In this document: piece by piece, positions 26,355 to 34,488 of the stretch
Layout of the letters: every line of letters begins with the position of its first letter
How positions within the stretch are numbered: the stretch's first letter is position 1
Assembly: GCA_030005635.1 (NCBI GenBank)
Contig: JARUHP010000015.1
Coordinates: 1-64,000, forward strand
DNA from: Deltaproteobacteria bacterium IMCC39146
Lineage (GTDB): Bacteria; Desulfobacterota; Desulfuromonadia; Desulfuromonadales; BM103
DNA: 64,000 bases
Reading direction: 5' to 3'
Program-made: the position numbers and the translations under genes
The notes under the pieces: model-generated
Told to the model about the DNA's origin: nothing
Seen by the model: only the letters and a program-made list of their open reading frames with translations
Database searches by the model: none

Positions 26355-27386
26355 TTATTTGGTCTTGGTCCTGACCTTGTCTCCACGATAGAGGGGCAGG
26401 TTGGTGGTGCGGGTAATTAGCGCCTCGGCAAAGCCCTGGCGAACTTCAAGAACTATGGCGTCTCCAAGGTCGATATCAGGAAGTTCCAAAACCTTCGTCT
26501 TGTCTGCCTGTTCAGTCGCTTCACGCTTCCGGTAGAGGTCCAGCTCATGGCCGACCTGAATGCCGTCCTCTTCTCCTATGTCGAGGAGAATGACTTCCCA
26601 CTGGCCCATGGCCAGCTTGCCTATATCGTCAGAGACGATATAGCCTTCAACAGCCTTATCAGAGAATATACGGGGGATCCGGTCGGGAACCTGCTTGTAG
26701 GGCCGCAGTTTGGAGCCACGCTTGATCTCTCGAGTGGCGGTGATAATTTCGGCGACCGCAACCGCTGGTGTCACCTTTTTAATTTCCACGGTGCCCAGCT
26801 GAATTGTTTGAAAGCCGATGGCGTTTTTCTCGAGTTGATGGCTGAACTTCTTCTCCCCTGCCGGGTGGAAAACTTTTGGCCCCATGGTGATTAACTCGAA
26901 GACGTCACCGGGTTTAGTCGCTGCCAGGTCGGCCATCTCTAGGAAAACCTTGTCGCCGACTGTGACCATGACGCGATTGTCGACGGTGTCAACCAGGGTT
27001 CCCAATGATTTCTCCTCCTCGGAGCTTATATAACTTTGAGCTCCTCCATAGGTGGAAATCAGCAAGATTTCATCGGGGGTCACAACGGCTGCACCAACAT
27101 CGCTGGTTCCCCCTTCGGCCCCATCTCCGATCGGGATGATTTCGATGCGTCCTTTGTAAATTCGCAACTTCTGGCCCGGATAGATCAGGTGAGGGTTGCC
27201 GATATCAGGATTGTTGGACCAGAGGTTCGGCCAGTAATGAGGATCCTTGATGAAACGCTGGGAAATCGCCCATAAGGTGTCTCCCTGCTCGACCGTATAG
27301 ATGATCGGTTCTTCCTTGGCAAGGGCTATCCCCGGCAAGATTATAATCAGTAAGCAGGCTGTGAGAATAATACGTCTGAAATTCAT
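26355..27386 (-). CDS. Exported LysM-domain protein
   Basis: The protein has 343 residues. The start at the ATG at 27386 is supported by AGGGGG and by the signal peptide that follows (NFRRIILTACLLIIILPGIALA). A LysM peptidoglycan-binding domain is at about 30-80 ('YTVEQGDTLWAISQRFIKDPHYWPNLW', shown as two pieces of one domain, and 'NPHLIYPGQKLRIY'). The rest (85-343) is a beta-rich region known from similar deltaproteobacterial LysM proteins but of unknown role. It is 28 bases downstream of cpoB, so it is probably part of an envelope-maintenance operon. Confidence 0.88.
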   Translation of the reverse strand: MNFRRIILTACLLIIILPGIALAKEEPIIYTVEQGDTLWAISQRFIKDPHYWPNLWSNNPDIGNPHLIYPGQKLRIYKGRIEIIPIGDGAEGGTSDVGAAVVTPDEILLISTYGGAQSYISSEEEKSLGTLVDTVDNRVMVTVGDKVFLEMADLAATKPGDVFELITMGPKVFHPAGEKKFSHQLEKNAIGFQTIQLGTVEIKKVTPAVAVAEIITATREIKRGSKLRPYKQVPDRIPRIFSDKAVEGYIVSDDIGKLAMGQWEVILLDIGEEDGIQVGHELDLYRKREATEQADKTKVLELPDIDLGDAIVLEVRQGFAEALITRTTNLPLYRGDKVRTKTK

Positions 27387-27414
27387 GTTTCCCCCTAGTC
27401 GTGGCAAACGTTTT

Positions 27415-28098
27415 TTAAGGTATCGTCAGTTTCTGGGCTTTTTGGGTGGCTGTGCTCTTCGGATAACGCTGGCCAAGAGTATCAATGGCCTGACGGGCCT
27501 CATCTGTAGCCCCCAGTTGTAATTGCGCAATCGCTATTTTCAAGAGTGCGTCCGGATTTTTCGGAGCACTTTGATAGTCGTTGAGGACGCGCTCAAATTC
27601 CTGAATTGCCAGGGAATACTGTTGCTGGTTGAAATAACAGTCGCCGAGCCAGAACTGAGCATTGCTGGCATAGCTGTTGTTGGGGTAACGTTGCAGGAAG
27701 GTTTCGAATCCATGGATTGATGTCTGGTAGTGACCGGAAGCATAGTCACCGAAGGCCTGCAGGTAAACTTCTGTCGGTGACCCTTCCCCCTGTCCCTGAG
27801 TTGAGACCGTTCCCACGGGTTGAGGCCCACTGGTTGACTGGTAGCCCCCTTGTGCCGTTTGTGGTACATAGATAGGTTGCTTGAGCCCTTCGGCCTGGCG
27901 TTGCAGTTGACTCTCCAGTTCAGCGACCCTACGAGACAGTTCGTTTATTGTCTGCTCCTGGCTGCTCAGAGTTGAGTTCACTCTGCGCATCTCGAGGGTC
28001 AGGTTGCTGGAGGCTGGTACTGTGGCCGGTGGTGCGCACGCAGCTAGCAGGGCGGTGACAGCAGTCACTGCTATAATTCTGTAGATAAGGGTTGTCAT
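27415..28098 (-). CDS. cpoB: CpoB/YbgF-like Tol-Pal-associated TPR protein, lipoprotein
   Basis: The protein has 227 residues. A lipobox-like signal (VTALLAACAPP) puts it as a lipoprotein with Cys at about 21. A coiled coil follows at about 32-70 (NSTLSSQEQTINELSRRVAELESQL, split by one register), then three TPR repeats at about 108-220 (YLQAFGDYASGHYQTSIHGFE, SYASNAQFWLGDCYFNQQQY, PDALLKIAIAQLQLG). CpoB coordinates outer-membrane constriction with peptidoglycan synthesis through Tol-Pal. Neither tol nor pal genes are in the window, so the name rests on domain architecture. Confidence 0.88.
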   Translation of the reverse strand: MTTLIYRIIAVTAVTALLAACAPPATVPASSNLTLEMRRVNSTLSSQEQTINELSRRVAELESQLQRQAEGLKQPIYVPQTAQGGYQSTSGPQPVGTVSTQGQGEGSPTEVYLQAFGDYASGHYQTSIHGFETFLQRYPNNSYASNAQFWLGDCYFNQQQYSLAIQEFERVLNDYQSAPKNPDALLKIAIAQLQLGATDEARQAIDTLGQRYPKSTATQKAQKLTIP

Positions 28099-28258
28099 GT
28101 CATTTATTCGATGCCGTTAGAATTGAAATTCCTTAAAAATTATAGGCTTTTTCAGCCCTTGTCAAGCATCATGGCAGTCAGACTTACATCTATGCTTTGC
28201 ATGAAATATGCCCTGATATGTTAAAGTGACCGGAGATTGAAATTTTCTGGAGGTTCTT

Positions 28259-29467
28259 TTGATAGTCCCTGAACTCCTGGCTCCGGCCGGAAACCTTGAA
28301 AAACTAAAGACTGCTCTGCGTTTTGGAGCTGATGCGGTTTACTGTGGAATTGAACAATTTAGTTTACGTTCTTCAGCTGGAAACCTGACTTTACAGGAAC
28401 TCTCGCAGGGGTGTGAGCTAGCTCATTCCTTAGAAAAGCGGGTTTACCTGACACTGAATGCTTTTCTGCGCCCAGGTGAAGAGGTTGCCGCTCGTGAGCT
28501 TTTGCAAGCCTTGCTGCCGATCCCGGTTGACGCTTACATTTTGTCTGATCCAGGCTTGCTCCACTTGGTACGTCAGATGGATCCGGAAAGAGAATTGCAT
28601 CTCTCCACTCAGGCGAATACCACCAACGCTCTGGCAGCGCATTTTTGGCAGTCGCAGGGCGTCAAACGACTGAACCTGGCCAGAGAGCTGAGTTTAAAGG
28701 AGATCTCTGCCGTCGGCGCTTCGGCAGAGATGGAGCTCGAAGTCTTCGTGCACGGGGCCATGTGCATGGCTTACTCCGGACGCTGCCTTTTGTCAGCGGG
28801 GATGTCGGGGAGAAGCGCCAACAGTGGTAGTTGCAGTCATCCCTGCCGCTGGCAGTACTCTGTGCAGGAGGAGATGCGTCCCGGGGAGTATTACCCAATC
28901 GAGGAAGACGAACGCGGTACTTATATCTTCAACAGTAAGGATCTTTGCCTGATCGATCATCTGCCGGACCTGATCGAGGCAGGTGTCGACAGCCTGAAGA
29001 TCGAAGGTCGCATGAAGAGTCTTTACTATGTGGCTGCTGTCACCCGGGTCTATCGGGCCGCCTTGGATGCCTGGCGTGATGAGCCGAAAAAATATCTGAG
29101 CGATCCCCAATGGCAAAGAGAACTCGAAGCGGTCAGTCACCGCCCTTACGGTACCGGTTTTCTCTTTGGTCAGGATGATGCCTTTGTGAATACTGCAGAC
29201 AGTCATTATCTGCGTGATTGTGATTTCGTCGGTCTGGTCAAGGAGCAGGCGGAGTCCGGAGACTGGCTGGTGGAAGGACGAAATCGTTTTCAGGCGGGTG
29301 ACCGTATTGAATTAATCGGTCCGGAAATGCGTCAGTCCGAACTGACCTTTGCGGAAGCGACCAATAAATCTGGTGAGGTAATTACGACGGTGCAGCCGAA
29401 TGCTCTTGTGTGGATGACGCTTCCCGAGGGAACGCAATCCGGCGATTTCATACGACGTTGGAGGTAG
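28259..29467 (+). CDS. U32 family peptidase / RNA-hydroxylation-type protein
   Basis: The protein has 402 residues. The start is a TTG with a perfect GGAGG 6 bases upstream; no ATG is better placed. The family motif 'ELLAPAGNLEKLKTALRFGADAVYCG' spans the N-terminus in pieces. The four-Cys cluster region is present (MCMAYSGRCLLS, then GSCSHPCRWQY), and 'STQANTTNA' and 'SLKIEGRMKSLYYVA' follow. The U32 name is historic; the closest characterised members (TrhP, RlhA) hydroxylate tRNA or rRNA bases using prephenate. Which RNA it acts on is unknown. It is followed after 7 bases by the lipid kinase gene. Confidence 0.9.
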   Translation: MIVPELLAPAGNLEKLKTALRFGADAVYCGIEQFSLRSSAGNLTLQELSQGCELAHSLEKRVYLTLNAFLRPGEEVAARELLQALLPIPVDAYILSDPGLLHLVRQMDPERELHLSTQANTTNALAAHFWQSQGVKRLNLARELSLKEISAVGASAEMELEVFVHGAMCMAYSGRCLLSAGMSGRSANSGSCSHPCRWQYSVQEEMRPGEYYPIEEDERGTYIFNSKDLCLIDHLPDLIEAGVDSLKIEGRMKSLYYVAAVTRVYRAALDAWRDEPKKYLSDPQWQRELEAVSHRPYGTGFLFGQDDAFVNTADSHYLRDCDFVGLVKEQAESGDWLVEGRNRFQAGDRIELIGPEMRQSELTFAEATNKSGEVITTVQPNALVWMTLPEGTQSGDFIRRWR

Positions 29468-29474
29468 GTGAAGC

Positions 29475-30365
29475 ATGCGCATCAAGTTGATTGCCAATCC
29501 GGTGAGTGGTGGGGATGCCCTTCCGCGTATCGAACTTGCGTGTGAGGCCCTGAAAAGATGTGGCGCTGAAGTCGACCTTTACCTGACTTCTGCTCGTGGA
29601 GATGCCAGAAAGGCTGCTGCTCAAGCCCTGACCGAAGGTTACGATCGAGTTGTCGCTGCCGGTGGTGATGGTACTCTGAACGAAGTGGTCAACGGCATTG
29701 CTTCACTTGATTTGCCGATTGCTTTTCTGCCCTTCGGCACGGTGAATGTGTTCGCGCTAGAAGCCGGAATCCCAAAAGACCTGGAAGCTGCTTGTGCTTT
29801 AGCGGTGTCAGGTGTCGCACGGCCGATTACGCTCGGTCGTGTCGATGAGGATCTCTTTTTGCTTATGGTAAGCTCCGGATGGGACGCCGAAGCCGTTGCT
29901 CATGTACGCGATGGTCTCAAAAAACGAATTGGTCGCCTGGCCTACGCTGTCAGCGCCCTGGAGGTTCTCTGGAAAAAAACTCCGGCACCTTTGACGCTGG
30001 TGACAGACGATGGCCAGCTGCATAGAGGGTTCGGTGTTGTCGTCAGCAACTGTCGCTACTACGGTGGCCGCTACGTGGTGACTCCAGAGGCCTCAATGTT
30101 TCATGACCAACTGGAAGTCTGCCTGTTACGCCAAGGGGGGCGTCTGGCCATGCTCAGGTTTGCCCTAATGCTTGTTCTGAAACGACCTCTTCGCGAGCCC
30201 TTCGTGGAGTTCTTTACTCTTTCTTCTGTACAATTGCAGGGCGATTCTGTTGCCACCCAGGTTGATGGTGACGTCGGAGCGCCTTTGCCTGCAAAGATTG
30301 AGGTTTTACCACAAGCGGTCCGCATGATTTTACCAGTCACATGTAAAATCGGTGTTAAAGCTTAA
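29475..30365 (+). CDS. Diacylglycerol-kinase-family lipid kinase
   Basis: The protein has 296 residues. The catalytic domain has the NAD-kinase/DagK signature: 'LIANPVSGG', the nucleotide motif 'VVAAGGDGTLNEVVNG' (about 60-75), and 'LPFGTVNVFALEAGIP'. The C-terminal domain has the conserved Asp in 'TQVDGD'. YegS/DgkB-type enzymes phosphorylate diacylglycerol or related lipids at the inner membrane surface; the substrate is not fixed here. The usual 'GTxNDFA' is 'GTVNVFA', as in several YegS-like proteins. GGAGG overlaps the end of the U32 gene, suggesting one operon. Confidence 0.9.
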   Translation: MRIKLIANPVSGGDALPRIELACEALKRCGAEVDLYLTSARGDARKAAAQALTEGYDRVVAAGGDGTLNEVVNGIASLDLPIAFLPFGTVNVFALEAGIPKDLEAACALAVSGVARPITLGRVDEDLFLLMVSSGWDAEAVAHVRDGLKKRIGRLAYAVSALEVLWKKTPAPLTLVTDDGQLHRGFGVVVSNCRYYGGRYVVTPEASMFHDQLEVCLLRQGGRLAMLRFALMLVLKRPLREPFVEFFTLSSVQLQGDSVATQVDGDVGAPLPAKIEVLPQAVRMILPVTCKIGVKA

Positions 30366-30375
30366 AAGAAATGTT

Positions 30376-30475
30376 TAACGCAAAGGCGCAAAGAACGCAG
30401 AGGAAGATCTTTTAAACTTATGAAAAATAGTTTGATTTTGAATTTTATCTCTGCGGCTCCGCGTCTTTGCGTTAA
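30376..30475. repeat. Dispersed palindromic repeat (CGCAAAGG type)
   Basis: TAACGCAAAGGCGCAAAG with AACGCAGAG at 30376-30402 is mirrored by CTCTGCGGCTCCGCGTCTTTGCGTTA at 30450-30475. The whole 100-bp segment would fold as one long imperfect hairpin. It lies between two plus-strand genes. Confidence 0.75.
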
Positions 30476-30532
30476 TAAATAGCTTGCCCTTGATTGGTGT
30501 ATGGATCCGAAAAAGGGGCGAAGGATTGACTG

Positions 30533-31069
30533 ATGTCGACCATTATCTCAAGTGACAAAGTTTATCAGGGGCGCATTCTGGATGTCGCTCTTGAGAGACA
30601 CGCGATGCCGGATGGGCGGCAGTCGAAATTCGAGATCATTCGCCATCCTGGCGGGGCGGCTGTCCTGCCGGTTCTGCCCGACGGACAGATTCTGTTAATT
30701 AAACAGTTCCGACCGGCGATCGGTGCGATGGTTTATGAAATTCCTGCCGGGCGTCTCGAACCGAATGAATCGCCACAAGAATGTGCCGGTCGTGAACTGA
30801 TCGAGGAAGTTGGCTACAGCGCTTCTCAGATCACGCCCCTGGGGGGCTTCTGGAGTACGGTCGGTTTTTGTGATGAATACGTTTATCTGTTTCTTGGTCA
30901 GGGGCTGACTGTCGCAGAGCAAGCCCTGGAGCCTGACGAGGTGATTGAACTTTGTCCCATGCCCCTTGACGAGGCTCTGCACAAAGTCAAAAACGGTGAA
31001 ATTCTTGATGGCAAGACGCAGTTGGCTTTGTTGCGCTACCAGTTGTCTTGTCCGGAGAACGATAAGTGA
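30533..31069 (+). CDS. Nudix hydrolase, ADP-ribose pyrophosphatase-like
   Basis: The protein has 178 residues. The Nudix box is intact: G-x5-E-x7-R-E-L-I-E-E-V-G, in 'GRLEPNESPQECAGRELIEE' followed by VG. The upstream 'EIPAG' and downstream 'PLGGFWSTVGFCDEYVYLFL' are typical of NudF-type ADP-ribose hydrolases. It splits ADP-ribose to AMP and ribose-5-phosphate, with Mg2+. Its stop overlaps the GTG of nudC. Confidence 0.9.
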   Translation: MSTIISSDKVYQGRILDVALERHAMPDGRQSKFEIIRHPGGAAVLPVLPDGQILLIKQFRPAIGAMVYEIPAGRLEPNESPQECAGRELIEEVGYSASQITPLGGFWSTVGFCDEYVYLFLGQGLTVAEQALEPDEVIELCPMPLDEALHKVKNGEILDGKTQLALLRYQLSCPENDK

Positions 31070-31923
31070 GCGGTCTGCCCGAATATTACGCGTCAACTCT
31101 GGACTTGCCCTTTAACCGGGCCTGTCTCGATAGTCAATTTGTTCTAGAGAGTCCCACCGATGACCCAGGTGGCATGGGCTATGGACTGTTGCTGCGCGGC
31201 AATCTGTTGCTGGTGGAAAAAACTCCAGAGAGTATCAAACTGCCTTATGGAGAATGGGGCCAGCACTCGTCAATCTACCTCGGCCGTTGGCAGGACAAAC
31301 CATGCCGGTTGATTGCTCTCGAAAGTGGCGGCTCCTTTCCTGAAGGTCTTGAACCCTTCGGTTTGCTGGATGACACACCACTGCTGCCGATTGAGTTGCT
31401 TTCTCTCGGTGGTCTGGGGCGCATGATTATGCACTGGCAGGCGCGCAGCAGCTTTTGTGGCTACTGTGGCCAGCCGACTGATTGGATGTCTGGCGAGTGG
31501 GGGCGTAAATGCAATAGTTGCAGTGCACATACTTTCCCCGCCATCCACCCCTGTGCCATCGTTCTGGTTCGTCGGCCGGGGCAGGTCCTGTTGACCCGCA
31601 AAGCCGAGTGGGCGCCCAATCGATACAGCCTGGTGGCCGGGTTTCAGGAGTTTGGTGAGTCGCTGGAAGAAACAGCGATTCGCGAGATTGCCGAGGAGAC
31701 CGGCATTGTCGCCAACAATGTTCGTTATGTTGGCAGCCAGTGCTGGCCTTTTCCGAGCCAGGTGATGGTTGGCTTCGTTGCTGATTATGTTGGTGGAGAA
31801 ATCGAAGTCGATACGACAGAGCTTGATGATGCGCGCTGGTTTTCTGTTGATGACCTGCCGGCGTTACCACCCAAACGCAGCATCGCCCGTTATATCCTGG
31901 ACACCGCGATGGAGCAGTCATGA
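31066..31923 (+). CDS. nudC: NudC, NAD+ diphosphatase / deNADding enzyme
   Basis: The protein has 285 residues from a GTG that overlaps the stop codon of the preceding Nudix gene (GTGA) with GGAG 8 bases upstream. A zinc ribbon is at about 126-145 (CGYCGQPTDW, then KCNSCSAH). The Nudix box is 'GFQEFGESLEETAIREIAEE' followed by TG. The NudC signature SQPWPFPxS appears as GSQCWPFPSQ, with Cys replacing Pro. The enzyme hydrolyses NAD(H) to NMN(H) and AMP and can remove NAD caps from RNA. It is in a three-gene coupled operon. Confidence 0.93.
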   Translation: MSGLPEYYASTLDLPFNRACLDSQFVLESPTDDPGGMGYGLLLRGNLLLVEKTPESIKLPYGEWGQHSSIYLGRWQDKPCRLIALESGGSFPEGLEPFGLLDDTPLLPIELLSLGGLGRMIMHWQARSSFCGYCGQPTDWMSGEWGRKCNSCSAHTFPAIHPCAIVLVRRPGQVLLTRKAEWAPNRYSLVAGFQEFGESLEETAIREIAEETGIVANNVRYVGSQCWPFPSQVMVGFVADYVGGEIEVDTTELDDARWFSVDDLPALPPKRSIARYILDTAMEQS

Positions 31924-32168
31924 GCCCGGACAAGCTGTTCAGCAAGCGTTACTTTCAGATGCCGCGTGCCGAGATTGGTCAACTGCGTTTCATTCTGGAA
32001 AGTTACGACGGCTTGGCTTTCGCGCGGACTCTTGATAACCAGCTTGCACTCGTAGAGATCGCTTATCCGCCAAGTCGCAGTCATGATGTTGAGCCGTTGC
32101 TCGAGGCGCTTGCTGTTGAGCTTGGTCTGCAGGAAGTGGCTGCTCCAGATGTTGTGCCACCGCTTTAA
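31920..32168 (+). CDS. DUF4911 domain protein
   Basis: The protein has 82 residues. It fits the DUF4911 pattern 'RYFQMPRAEIGQLRFILES' followed by 'YDGLAFARTLDNQLALVEIAYPPSR'. The family is found mostly in Desulfuromonadales and related groups and has no known function. Its ATG overlaps the nudC stop (ATGA), so it is translationally coupled to the Nudix pair. Confidence 0.85.
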   Translation: MSPDKLFSKRYFQMPRAEIGQLRFILESYDGLAFARTLDNQLALVEIAYPPSRSHDVEPLLEALAVELGLQEVAAPDVVPPL

Positions 32169-32191
32169 AGACTTTGGACCTAAAGCTTTCG

Positions 32192-32280
32192 CCACGGAAG
32201 CACAGAGAGCACAGAGAAAAGCAAGCTTTAGGGGTTTCTTCTTTTAACCCTCTCTGCGTGCTCTGTGACTCTGTGGTTAA
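32192..32280. repeat. Dispersed palindromic repeat (CACAGAGAGCACAGAG type)
   Basis: CCACGGAAGCACAGAGAGC at 32192-32210 and its imperfect complement CTCTGCGTGCTCTGTG plus ACTCTGTGG at 32252-32276 form a long hairpin in the 175-bp convergent gap between DUF4911 and the OsmC gene. The inner part AAGCTTTA also repeats around 32184 and 32222. Confidence 0.7.
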
Positions 32281-32343
32281 TTTTTTGTTGTTCGGTCCTG
32301 GGCTTGTGAGAACGATCACTATCCCTGTGGAGAACTGAGAAAA

Positions 32344-32730
32344 CTAGAGCGTAATCAGCTCAATCTCCGGTGCGTCGAGCAGAGCTTTCTTGACCGCACA
32401 CTGATCGGTGGCACGGATAATTGCGCTGCGGTACTTCTCAGGGAAGTTTTTCGGCAGCTGCATGGTGATTTCCACCCGGTCGAGTCTTTTTGTGTCAGCG
32501 TTGTGTTTGGTCGTCAGTTGCAAGCGCAGACCGTCAGTTGATAGTTCCCGCTGCTGACAGAAACGCAGGGCGAAAAATCCGGCACAGGTGCCGAGAGATG
32601 CGAGAAAAAAATCGAAGGGCGAGGGTGCTGAATTCTGTCCACCATTTTTTTCAGGTTGGTCCGTATTGATCTCGAAGCCATTAGCTTTTGCATTAACCTG
32701 AACGCCGCCGGGAAAAGTGATTTCCATCAT
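32344..32730 (-). CDS. OsmC/Ohr family peroxiredoxin-like protein
   Basis: The protein has 128 residues, a one-domain OsmC fold. Typical segments are 'SPFDFFLASLGTCAGFFALRFCQQRE' (two pieces) with the peroxidatic Cys in LGTC, and 'RATDQCAVKKALL' with the second Cys. OsmC and Ohr proteins reduce organic hydroperoxides; the 'bacterial OsmC-like' subgroup here (YhfA-like) is less well characterised. It is monocistronic and divergent from resB. Confidence 0.88.
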   Translation of the reverse strand: MMEITFPGGVQVNAKANGFEINTDQPEKNGGQNSAPSPFDFFLASLGTCAGFFALRFCQQRELSTDGLRLQLTTKHNADTKRLDRVEITMQLPKNFPEKYRSAIIRATDQCAVKKALLDAPEIELITL

Positions 32731-32885
32731 TGCTGTAAACCTCCGTGCCTATTATGTGGAGCCCATCGTTGCTGTTTTGTGAAAAGTAATGCTAATATGC
32801 CGCCATTCTAAATGCTGCCTCTGGTCATTGAGCACAGATGCAAAGGTGCTGACTCGCGGATCTATCCAGGTAGACAGGTTGACTC

Positions 32886-34121
32886 ATGAAGCCCATTCTT
32901 GATTTTTTCTGCTCGGTAAAGCTGACTCTGGCCTTGTTGCTCGGTCTTTCAGTTGTTGCTGTTTTCGGTACGATCTGGCCAGTCGAGCAGGATACGATAC
33001 TGCGTTTCGAACTATATTTCCAGTCTCTATGGTTTCGTCTGCTGCTAGGTCTCTTGGCTCTTAACCTGTCTGCTTGTACCTGGAAGACCTTTGTCCGGGT
33101 TTTTGGTGAGAAAAAGCACTTGCTTGGTCAGCTGGAAAACGCTGACCCTGCCCTGCAAAAAAACGCTCACGAGCTTGCTTGCCAGGACATTGATGAGCTG
33201 TCTAGCCGTTTGCAGGAGCAGGGCTATCACGTGATCCTCGCGGGTGACAGGCTGCTCGCTCGCCGAGGTGTGATCGGTCGTTGGGCTTTGCCGGTCCTGC
33301 ACCTGTCGATTTTGGTGATCATGGTCGGGGCTCTGGCGGCTCAGCTCGGCTTTGTCGGTACCATGAATCTCTATGTCACTCATCAGAGTGGAGAGTATTT
33401 TGATTGGGGGAGCCAAAGGGATGCGCCGCTCGATTTTACCTTTCGCCTCGATCATTTTGAGCCGCAATATTATCCGATTGCTCTGCGTTTTGCCACCTAC
33501 GACAAGGAAACCCGAAAACAGTTGCAGGAGTTCACGACCCGTGAAGGGGAAACGGTGGATATCTCTCCCGATTTAAGCGTGCAGGTGCAGCGCTTTTTCC
33601 CTGATGAACAGCATCTTGTTCTCGGCGTTTTGCGAGAAGGGGTCCTGGTCGGTGAGTATCATAGTTTGAGCGGAGAGCGAACTTATCCCAACAGTATTGA
33701 TCTTGATATCGAGATCAAGCTGACAGCTTTCCGTGACCCACTTCTCAAGCAGTTGCACTGTGAAGTCTCCATTCTGGAAAATGACGAGGTCGTGCGTCAG
33801 GGCATTATCGAGGTCAATACACCTTTGGTTCACCGTGGCGTGGCGATTTACCAGACCGCCTACAGTCGCGATGAATCGGGCTTCTGGACCTGTGGCTTCC
33901 AATTGTCCAAAGACCCGGGTGAACCCTTGGTCTGGGTGGGGAGCATTGTCTTGACCCTGGCGATGCTACTGGTTTTCTTTGCCCGGTTTTTTGCTGTGGG
34001 TGTTGTGCCGACTGGAAATTCTTTTCGTTTGTGTTCTTTGGCGGGTTTTCGTGGGGAGGTCGGCCAGGACAAGTTGCGAGGCTTGGCGGCTGGACTCGGG
34101 CGGGAGGCTTCGAACGGTTGA
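32886..34121 (+). CDS. resB: ResB-like system II cytochrome c biogenesis protein
   Basis: The protein has 411 residues. Transmembrane helices lie near 13-33, 50-68, 135-155 and 350-372, with a large periplasmic domain between the last two. Family segments are 'FFCSVKLTLALLLGLSVVAVFGT' at the start, 'YFQSLWFRLLLGLLALNLSACT', 'LHLSILVIMVGA' and 'PLVHRGVAIYQTAYS'. ResB with ResC/CcsA carries heme to apocytochromes in the periplasm. The partner ccsA/resC is not next to it; the gene is followed directly by a terminator, so it is expressed alone. Confidence 0.92.
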   Translation: MKPILDFFCSVKLTLALLLGLSVVAVFGTIWPVEQDTILRFELYFQSLWFRLLLGLLALNLSACTWKTFVRVFGEKKHLLGQLENADPALQKNAHELACQDIDELSSRLQEQGYHVILAGDRLLARRGVIGRWALPVLHLSILVIMVGALAAQLGFVGTMNLYVTHQSGEYFDWGSQRDAPLDFTFRLDHFEPQYYPIALRFATYDKETRKQLQEFTTREGETVDISPDLSVQVQRFFPDEQHLVLGVLREGVLVGEYHSLSGERTYPNSIDLDIEIKLTAFRDPLLKQLHCEVSILENDEVVRQGIIEVNTPLVHRGVAIYQTAYSRDESGFWTCGFQLSKDPGEPLVWVGSIVLTLAMLLVFFARFFAVGVVPTGNSFRLCSLAGFRGEVGQDKLRGLAAGLGREASNG

Positions 34122-34206
34122 GCTTTTTGATAGGTTGGTTTTATTAAAAAATAGATTTACTGGCCCTGTACAACAGGGATGATTCGTTACTAATTCACCA
34201 TAAAGT

Positions 34207-34238
34207 AAAAGCGCCCCGAAAATTTCCGGGGCGCTTTT
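34207..34238 (+). terminator. Strong intrinsic terminator after resB
   Basis: AAAAGCGCCCCG (34207-34218) and CGGGGCGCTTTT (34227-34238) form a perfect 12-bp stem with an 8-base loop, followed by ATCTTTTAT. The A-run on the other side means it could also stop minus-strand transcripts coming from the 18-codon unit. Confidence 0.93.
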
Positions 34239-34259
34239 ATCTTTTATATGTGGCTGTGC

Positions 34260-34278
34260 GATTCCCGTCGTGGGAATC
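34260..34278 (-). terminator. Small perfect hairpin after the 18-codon frame
   Basis: GATTCCC (34260-34266) and GGGAATC (34272-34278) pair around a 5-base loop. It lies 38 bases beyond the stop codon of the 18-codon reading frame on the minus strand. No T-run follows, so the termination role is weak; it may help together with the 34207 hairpin. Confidence 0.4.
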
Positions 34279-34316
34279 AGTATCGGGTCACCCTGTTGCT
34301 GTGGCCCGTGTTTTGT

Positions 34317-34373
34317 TTAAGATTTTTTGGATTGGAATTCCCTTGAGTAGTCTGGTGGATCAGAGATCGACAT
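34317..34373 (-). CDS. 18-residue peptide with a strong ribosome binding site
   Basis: The frame encodes MSISDPPDYSREFQSKKS. The support is the very good SD AAGGAGGAAG 5-6 bases before the ATG, a putative promoter with a palindromic operator 48-66 bases upstream, and hairpins downstream, all on the minus strand in an otherwise empty 367-bp region. It is hydrophilic with no signal peptide or membrane helix, so it does not look like a type I toxin. It may be a small protein or a translated leader of a regulatory RNA. No homolog is known to me. Confidence 0.45.
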   Translation of the reverse strand: MSISDPPDYSREFQSKKS

Positions 34374-34421
34374 AAAATCTTCCTCCTTGTTTGTATCCAA
34401 GAGACCTCTTCCTTCGTTTGA

Positions 34422-34456
34422 GGTATAGACAACTATACCACAGAATACTGATCTGT
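34422..34456 (-). promoter_or_regulatory. Promoter with overlapping palindromic operator
   Basis: GGTATAG-TTGT-CTATACC (34422-34439) is a perfect 7-bp inverted repeat. On the minus strand it contains the -10-like TATAGT, and a weak -35 (CTTACA) lies 16 bases upstream. A dyad on top of the -10 box is the usual arrangement for a repressor site. The regulator is not identified; size and spacing would fit an Rrf2, GntR or Fur-type dimer. Confidence 0.5.
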
Positions 34457-34488
34457 AAGTCTATGTTTGGGAAAGATTTTTTTACTGA

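Noticed and set aside
34317-34373. Type I toxin peptide
   Set aside because: The 18-residue sequence is charged and hydrophilic with no transmembrane stretch.
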